From Candolleomyces eurysporus (lineage: Eukaryota; Basidiomycota; Agaricomycetes; Agaricales; Psathyrellaceae), in NCBI GenBank assembly GCA_027579435.1, contig JANBPK010000844.1:203672-267671 (forward strand): a stretch of DNA of 64,000 bases, written 5' to 3'. The position numbers and the translations under genes are program-made. Positions 57,094 to 64,000 of this stretch are shown piece by piece (the stretch's first letter is position 1; the number at the start of each line of letters is the position of its first letter). Under the pieces are notes generated by a model. The model was not told the DNA's origin, ran no database searches, and worked only from the letters and a program-made list of their open reading frames with translations.

Positions 57094-58239
57094 TTCGGTT
57101 CGCGTTCGTGCTTGCAGTCAGTGACGGGGGGCTTAATCCCAGGAAAAAAAGGCTTGGGTTTGGCTTGGGCTGGGCGTTCTCGTCGCGAATGGGGGGCGAA
57201 TAGAGGTGCAGAGTCGAGTAGGGCGAGTATAGATAGATGGAATAGAAACCGTGGTTTCGGAAAGGTAGCACAAGTTATCGCCGTCCTTTTTATAACACCC
57301 CGGCTCTCACAAACGGGGAGAGGGTTGAATTGAGAGGGAGACGGAGAGAAGCAGGTTGATGATGATATGGGAATATAAGGAAGAGCCCCGTCCGACCGAC
57401 CGACAGTGAGCGACCCCCATTTGTTCAGCCAATCACCATCCTGCCGCGCGCCCGGCTTGCATTGTTCTGCCGTAACCCTATCCGGAGATTTTCTGAGCGG
57501 AAAACAGTGAGTTTCGGGCGAAACTGCCAAATCTGGGCGAGAGGCCTAGATCAAGATCCGCGTCAGTTGCCTGGGTCCGGGAGACCTCGCCGGCAGCGGC
57601 GGGGAGACCTGCGGTCGGTCTCTGTGAGACATGATTCCAACTTGCAGAGATCGGCAACTTTGACTTCCCTTTTGGCGTCGCTTACTCTCAGGCAAGCCTT
57701 TCACTGCCAATGACATACCCCCTCTGGACTCGACTAGCCCGGTCAACTTTCGCCATTAGAGACGGAGGGCGTGGGGCATCATATCAGCGAACCGTGGTAA
57801 GGCAGAATAGGTCATATTATCCGTCCAAGACCTTCTGCGCAGTTGCTTTGCCTTTGTTGACTTGTCATATCTAGCGTAACCCTCCCTGCACCTCGGATCG
57901 TCGGTATATGAAGTCTACGGACATCAAACTATGACGGTTTACAGCTCGACTTTCTCCTTTCCTTCAAACGGCCGGCGTGCGTCGAGCATCAGTCATGGCA
58001 TGCCGGCCGAGAGAAGTCCTGCCTTGCTGTTATTCAAAAAACCCACTCTCTCCCACTCCGAGTCCACTTCGGATTCTTGTTAAACTCTAACATACTGGGT
58101 CGCTTCTCTGCTGACAAGCCGTGGTCGTGTTCTATGTGTGGTCTAGAACTTCGTCCCGATTCCAACAGGCGAAGCGCCGAATTGCGATTCGGAATCGTTG
58201 CCGAAAGGACGTGTGGAGTGTCCGATCGGGAGCTCGAGG
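57094..58239. other. Upstream of the MADS-box gene, no gene recognised
   Basis: Contains the presumed MADS-box promoter and 5' leader. Short open frames only. Confidence 0.45.
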
Positions 58240-59090
58240 AAGCAATCAATGTCGAGAAGTTCGCAGCGGTCACCTCGATCGAGGTGTCAATGAAAACCTT
58301 ACGCGCCGGTCATCCGACAAAACGTTGACTTCAAATTTAGGAAGAGGAGAAGCTAATTATGCGGCCTGCAGGACATCTAAAACAGCAATCGGATCCAGTA
58401 GAGATTGAACTTGCACTTCAAGCGTGTGTTTGATTCAATTGCGCCACATACGGCGAGGAGAACTAACCACCTATTAAAAGGGACCGAGTTCGAGGATAAA
58501 TTCGACCTCGTGTGACTGACCTCATCGAGCAGTCGCCACAGTCGAGGGGTCAATGAACCTGTTACGCTCTCGGCTTCCGATAGGACGTCGACTTCATTGA
58601 GGCAGGGAAAGCTATTTATTGCAGCCTGCAGGACCTTTAATACACCAATCGGATCCAGTAGAACATGAACTTTGAGCGCGTGCAGGCGGTCGATCGGACG
58701 GTTTCAATTACGCCACCGACAACGAGGAGAACTGCACGTCGCTAGTGCTCCAGTGACTGAGCTCGAGGATGTATTCAATGTCGTGGGAATAATTTCATCA
58801 AGACCTTACCACAGTCAATTGGATGTCGGGGAGGCGAGCAGCCAGCTATTGCAGGACTCGGATACAGTAGGAACTTCGAGTGGATTGTCGATGGGATGCC
58901 TTCAATTACGCCGCTTACAATGAGGTCGATTCAACTGGCACAAACCCAATTACTTGCTACCATGGCTAGTAAGTCAGATCTCGGAGCCGTACATTAAAAC
59001 TTGATCTCGAGTTCGAAGTAGAGGGTCGGTGAAATTGCTTTAATTACGCCACTTGCATCAATTAAACTGGCACAAATACTAGTATTTACT
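58240..59090. repeat. Degenerate tandem repeat, about 265-bp period
   Basis: Units start near 58257, 58522 and 58795. Shared order: (GC/AC)AGTCGA-GGTGTCAATGAA, TTACGC, GACTTCA, GAAGCTA(A/T)TTAT, GCCTGCAGGAC, AATCGGATCCAGTAGA, then CAATTACGCCAC and ACGAGGAGAACT. The third unit is shortened, and a last CTTTAATTACGCCACTTGCA is seen at about 59038. No coding frame persists through the units. Confidence 0.6.
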
Positions 59091-62000
59091 GCCCTAACAG
59101 TAATTGCGCTTTCACCATTAGCAAAGGCAGTCGAATTTCGCCAACTTGGATCATGATGGGCCGGTTGGCTGAAAGTGTCCTTCCGAGGTAGCTCAGCTGG
59201 GTTTCCGAGCCTCGCGGTGAGGACTTCACCGATGGTGGACCAAGTTCATTCGGAGTTGTCTTCCGCCACAGCACCGACACTCGGACCGAGAAACACAAGT
59301 AGTGCACATGGCATTCGCTCAACTTGGCTGCTGTAGTGTTCCGTCTGTGAGGCAAAATTGCTCATTCCATTCGATTGCAAGCTGCGGTATAACTCCTCGC
59401 AGCTTCATATTCGCCGAGCGGCGAACAGCGAACGGCGTTTTTGATTTTGATGTGTTGGCGTCAAACAGCTGGCCTACCGAACGAAATTTTCTATCCGGAT
59501 GATATGCAGAAGGCACAACTCCGAATCCGAGTCACATTTCATCATATCATTTCCTATTGTCTTCCGCTGCGAGGAGGTGATTCGGGAGAAAGATATTGGC
59601 TGACTTACAAAGCCACGGCGCTACAAACTGCTACTTGCGACGTGGTACCGTGACAGATGATGTCACCAACCTCGTAGAAATGCCGAGTCGGAACGCCTTG
59701 CCCTTTCCTGTCTGGAACTCGTATTAGGGTGACTTTGAAACGCACCCTTGTCATTCGCCAATTTTCAGGTATTCAACTGCCTTTGGAAAACTGAGTTCTG
59801 CCCTCCCGCGAGGGGCCCCGTGACTGCCTCCAGGCTACGTACCTGTCATCAAACGAAATCGAAGTCGAAGGCTGACTGAGAACGAGTACTTCCCTGGCTT
59901 CGTTCCTTGCGTCGTCTTTTCCCATCATCGCTATCACGTTGAGCCGGCCAGGCAATCAGCTTGCCGATCTCAACTATCACATACATAGATCGCGCTCTCG
60001 TCACGCTAGTACGACATCGTAGTAGGAAGGGGCGGCCGAAACGCACCGCTTGACGCGCTCGCGGCTCGAACGTCTATCCATATGTACATATTACTTGTGG
60101 CGTATGCAGGCAGAGGTCAATAGTAGTAGTTGGAGGTACCGACTTCACTACACCCTCACAAGACCCAAAACTACCGAGAACCCCCAACCCCATCTTTCCT
60201 ACCTTGGTTCTCCGTTGATGTTCAACCCCACTCGCAAATCCCAAAGTACCGAAATTCATCCACCTTCTTCACTATTTGTGGAGTGGAGCCTAAAAATAAT
60301 TTTGGTTCCGTTGGGCGAAATAAGGAACCTCTTTGCCTGCAAGTAACTAAGTATAGACGCCTGGCGGTATGCATGCCGGTACAATGATTGTCTATTTTTA
60401 CGTTTTTGCCGACTTACACTCGTGCTCGCATGCACGCTGGGTTAACCTGCCTAGGAGATACATATGTAGTCATATTCACTGGTCTCGTAGACCTAACGTA
60501 TAGTAGCTGGGCTGAAATGATCGGTTTCGTTCTCCTTCGACATTCAAGTTCGGATATGGGATTGACACGCTATAGCTTAAAAATTTACATGTTTCACCTG
60601 TTCAGAGATAGGGGGACTCTGTGTTAATCGAGCTGCGGGTCTGTACCAACGTTGTGATAGTAGAATACAGTCGTACAACGCCGCTGGCGCGGTGGTTTTT
60701 GTGCCGGAGACAGCGGATGAGACTGGACTTCGTTACGTGCTACTCCCGCAGGCCAACAAAACGAGGCAGTCATGTCAGGTTATGACGATAGCTGCGTACG
60801 TGTTATAGCGCGAGCCGAATAGTTTTGGATGAGGACGGGGGAAACTGTGAATGAATGTATAGATACGGTCCTGGCCAAAGTGCTGGAATTGGCACGATCC
60901 ACGAAGCGTAGAAGTCGATAGCATTGGACAAATTGTCCCACTCAATAGGCCTGGAGTCTAGCAGAGAACAAAGTGTTGACTGTGCCCGTCTCCCACTAGT
61001 CAATATCCATTTTTACGAAACACTCTAGTAGAGAGCCACCATCGTTGGCGCAACTCCGAGGCGGAATCGGATCTCACTTCATCCATTTGAATTGGACTCA
61101 CTCTCCGTGCAAAATCTCTAGTCGATAACTCACGATCTAGCCACGACAAGCGGTCCGTCATGATAGGCAGGTGGGTAGGCAGTTACGCCCCAAGGTCCCA
61201 TTCAGGAACGGTTCCACACATGCCCGATGTCTTCGAGGTGTAGTCAGACTTTCTGGTTTGTAAAACTCAATGGGTTACCGTTCACCCTCCTCATCGCGGT
61301 GAGGGACGAGCGCGGAGCCCACCCAGATGTGTGGTCAATGCACAAGTCTTTCTGCGCAATCAATCGTAGCNTTTTTTTGGTGAATTATGAACAGGTGCTC
61401 TCCCGCAGAGCCTCAAAGCACGACTGCTGGCTCTAATTCTCGGAATACGAAATGAGTGTTAGGGACCAACATGGTCAACATATCTACATTCGCTTGCCGT
61501 ACGTAGATATGAGCGCTCACTCTGATCCAGCGCTCTTTTTCGTTCTGTCAAATATGGGCGCTCGGAAAATCGGATGATAGAGTCAGACCGTCCCTTTGGC
61601 GCTTGGAGCCGGCTCTGAGGCCATCTGCGAGATTCAGCGGCGCGAGAAAGATTGTACAGGAGACTGTCCACAAGTCCGTCGATAGGATGAAGGTCTCTGG
61701 TCTAGGAACGACGATCATTGCCAGATCGTTAGAGTCAACTAATTACCTTGAAACAGATATACGTGTATGTAAATCACTCCATGCGGCGGCGCGCCGCACC
61801 ATGACTTGCTGGTCGAATTCCTGGGTCACATCCTTCATTTGTCTCCGGTTTGAGCCTATCTACCTCATCTGTACGTGTGGGAGCCTCTTCTCATATCATG
61901 ACCCTGACGGCCACAACCACTCCGCCGCACTTCCAGAAATCCCAGGTTCAAGGGCATTGAAACGAAGCAAAAGTCATCTGGCCAATCGTGGCCTTTTGAT

Positions 62001-62639
62001 TTCATATAAAGGTCGAGCTGTCAGTTAGAATTGGAATTTAGTTCGAGGTTGCATACGGCGTATACTGAATGCGAACTTCAATTCAATGAGGCGTCGCAAC
62101 GCATAGGCTGATGCAAACGGAAGTTCGAAAGGAAGAATCGAACGAACCCTTGACGTCACATCAGTAGTGAGGCGTTTGAGGGGTCAGCAGCTGATCTGCC
62201 TGTTGCACCATACTGATGCGACCGGTTGCACTGAGGTGGTACAACGGGTTGTACCACCCGTGACTCGCAGCACGTGTGAGCCTCAGAGACTATAAAAATT
62301 GTAGTCCATCTCAACAGATGAGTAGTCGATGTATTACTATGCACTTTAATACAAGGGATACACTTCGAAGGATATGGTGACTTCCAAGAGGCCAGGTCAA
62401 ACATCTTTGTCGAGGAGGGTCGGAAGCTCCAGGGGACTTCCAAGTCGTGCGAAAGGAAGTCATCCGAAGTTGCTGGACACATCGTTCCCGCTTTTCAGCA
62501 GCTAGTGAGTGTTGGCCTGTGATGTTGGCGAGTCCTTCTACGGGTGGGACCGAAGTTGTCAGGGACATCCAGGGTCNGGGGGGGAAGGTGCGAATGAAAG
62601 CTCAATGGTCCTTTGAGGGTCGGGCAGGGGGGATGGAGC
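59091..62639. other. Gene-poor 3.5 kb
   Basis: Short open frames only; an N beside a T run at 61371. Contains the perfect inverted repeat at 62235-62258. No gene or RNA supported. Confidence 0.4.
62235..62258. repeat. Perfect inverted repeat
   Basis: GGTGGTACAAC and its exact complement GTTGTACCACC are separated by GG. Could form a hairpin or be a dimeric binding site; no poly-T follows to suggest a terminator. Confidence 0.75.
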
Positions 62640-63580
62640 AAACTTCCAATATCTCGAACAGTGATTAAACGGAAGGTAGAGGCAACTTCGGTGCTGGCAA
62701 AATGACTCACGGAAGTCGAGTCCAGCTTCCAATACCTGGGACAGCAATTGAACGGGTGGGCCAGGGTACTTCCTGGTCTCATGCCGCTGGAACGAGGGCA
62801 ACTAGGGGTTACAGGGTACTTCCGATGCCAGGGGAGAGGGGCAGACAGACGTTCACGTGCACTTCCAGATCGTATCCGTAACCAAAAAGTGAACAGATGT
62901 AAACTCACAGAAGTTGAAGGGATCTTCCAGTACCTGAGGCAGTGATTGATCGGAACGTTCAGGCCACTTCCGTACCAGGAAAACGAGTCGTGGAGGTTGA
63001 AGGCAACTTCGAGCACCTGGGACAGCAAATCAACGGAAGAACGAGGGTACTTCCATGCGACTGAAACAGGGGCAANTGGGAGTTACAGGNTACTTCCGTC
63101 GCCAGGGGAGAGGGTTAGGCAGACGTTCATGTGCACTTCTGGATTGTATCCGTAACCCAAAAGCGAGCAGATGTAAACTTAGAAGTTGAAGCGAGCTTCC
63201 AGTATCCGAGTCAGTGATTGAACGGCACGTTCGGGCCACTTCTGTGCCAGGACAACAAGTGACGGAGGTTAAAGGCAACTTCCAGCACCTGGAACAGCAA
63301 ATCAACGGAAGAACAAGGGTACTTCCGACGCCAGGGAAGAGGCGCAGACAGACGTTCACGGGCACTTCCAGATTGTGATTGCCATAAGCAAATAGAGTAA
63401 ACTGTCAGAAGTCGAGGGTATCTTCCAATACCTGAGGCGGCGATTGAAAGGAATGTTCAGGCCACTTCCGTGTCAGTAGAACGAGTCATGGAGGTTGAAG
63501 ACAACTTCCGGCACCTGGGACAGCAAATCAACGGAAGGACAAGGGTCCTTCCATGATGTTGAAACAGGGGCAAATGGGAG
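62640..63580. repeat. Nested minisatellite array
   Basis: The anchor CACCTGGGACAGCAAATCAACGG (with changes) occurs at about 62736, 63014, 63283 and 63512, giving units of roughly 230-280 bp. Each unit holds two related sub-units of the form GA(A/G)GTTGAAGG-N-ACTTCCAG-N-ACCTG (at about 62717, 62911, 62993, 63183, 63266, 63410 and 63491), plus a CCAGGGGAGAGG..CAGACGTTCA block. ACTTCC-type words recur throughout. N bases at 63076 and 63090 lie inside. Minus-strand open frames exist but are not conserved between units. Confidence 0.75.
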
Positions 63581-64000
63581 TTGTGCCTTGAGGTTGAGGG
63601 AAGTTTCAGGAACCTTCGAGCAGAGACGCAACTGGAAGTGACCCGGCACTTCGATATCACAAGTGAGCTGACTCCATCCTGAAGTGTGGGACGACTGCGA
63701 CACAACGCCATCAGAAGTTGTCCCAAACTTCAAACCTTTCACCAGGCTGTGGTGCACGAAGCTTACCTCTCCTTCGAACTGAACGGCATTGGTAAAGCTG
63801 GAAGTATGCAAGGACTGCGGACACTTTGCCCGGAAGTGATCGTGAACCTCGAGATTTTGCCTTGCCTGAGCTGCATACTGGGACCGACACGACGGAATCG
63901 TGCCTGAACTTCTGATTGGATACCTGCAAGGTAATGGAAGATAACCTTGACTTCCAGCAATAACCACAATTGAGAGCTAAAGCGAGCGTGATAGCCGACC
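63581..64000. other. Right end of the window
   Basis: Continues with ACTTCC/GGAAGT-rich sequence related to the repeat array but without a clear unit; no gene. Confidence 0.4.

Noticed and set aside
59185..59260. GAGGTAGCTCAGCTGG, tRNA-like word
   Set aside because: The following bases do not form D, anticodon and T arms, and no TTCGA-type T loop follows at the right distance.
62495..63365. Cysteine-rich minus-strand open frames in the repeat array
   Set aside because: Frames differ between repeat units and contain N bases; openness is explained by the repeat composition.

Overview
The window looks like nuclear DNA of a filamentous basidiomycete, most likely an Agaricomycete; a Rhizoctonia/Ceratobasidium-like fungus is a guess from the family content. 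Genes are split by short GT-AG introns (about 50-80 bp). The recognisable families are eukaryotic elongation factor 2, a fungal RLM1/MEF2-type MADS-box factor, two Agaricomycete-type multipass membrane proteins and a large expansion of basidiomycete BTB/POZ proteins. No bacterial operon structure, CRISPR array, transposase or rRNA/tRNA gene was seen. Most single N bases sit beside homopolymer runs, so frame breaks at an N are probably sequence artefacts.

Layout. 1-960: an orphan BTB promoter motif and a broken BTB exon. 969-3875 (-): an eight-exon, frame-intact but diverged EF2 paralogue. 5.1-43 kb: a tandem array of 17 BTB-helical-zinc-knuckle genes or broken copies, all on the minus strand except one inverted copy at 16053-17285. 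Two further, very divergent and broken copies lie at 46.3-49.4 kb. The usual gene has four exons at the same places: an N-terminal tail ending in an RWGG..FFK-type motif; the BTB core (VEEIVFEAPRYRF...HSEVFETMFHLP...EGRDEEHPIVL...LYP); a short strand/helix (..GVLNLSTRW.MKKV); and a long exon with a BACK-like helical region (EKVALGREHKVAKWF.DGL.ELV...PL.ELKSQLG) followed by CxxC knuckles and a closing YESWDQ. Subgroup I (5.1, 12.2, 34.3 and 41.8 kb) ends FKEEIASYESWDQ-like; subgroup II (16-39 kb, apart from the 34.3 kb copy) ends EEFGDEIARYESWDQ-like; the copies at 7.0, 8.4 and 14.1 kb are intermediate.

The gaps between BTB genes are not random. They carry a shared upstream motif, CACATG-N4-GCCTCGTG, mostly 75-145 bp before the start codon; a shared block of about 300 bp at the 3' end of several subgroup II genes; and repeated plus-strand remnants that read like decayed chitin-synthase export chaperone (Chs7-like) genes. 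The duplication unit was therefore larger than the BTB gene.

43.8-51.3 kb holds a DUF6533-like membrane protein, the two broken divergent BTB copies and a second multipass membrane protein. 51.3-54.9 kb has no gene I can support. 54939-57093 (-) is the MADS-box gene. 57.1-64 kb is gene-poor and contains a degenerate repeat series (58.2-59.1 kb) and a larger nested repeat array (62.6-63.6 kb).
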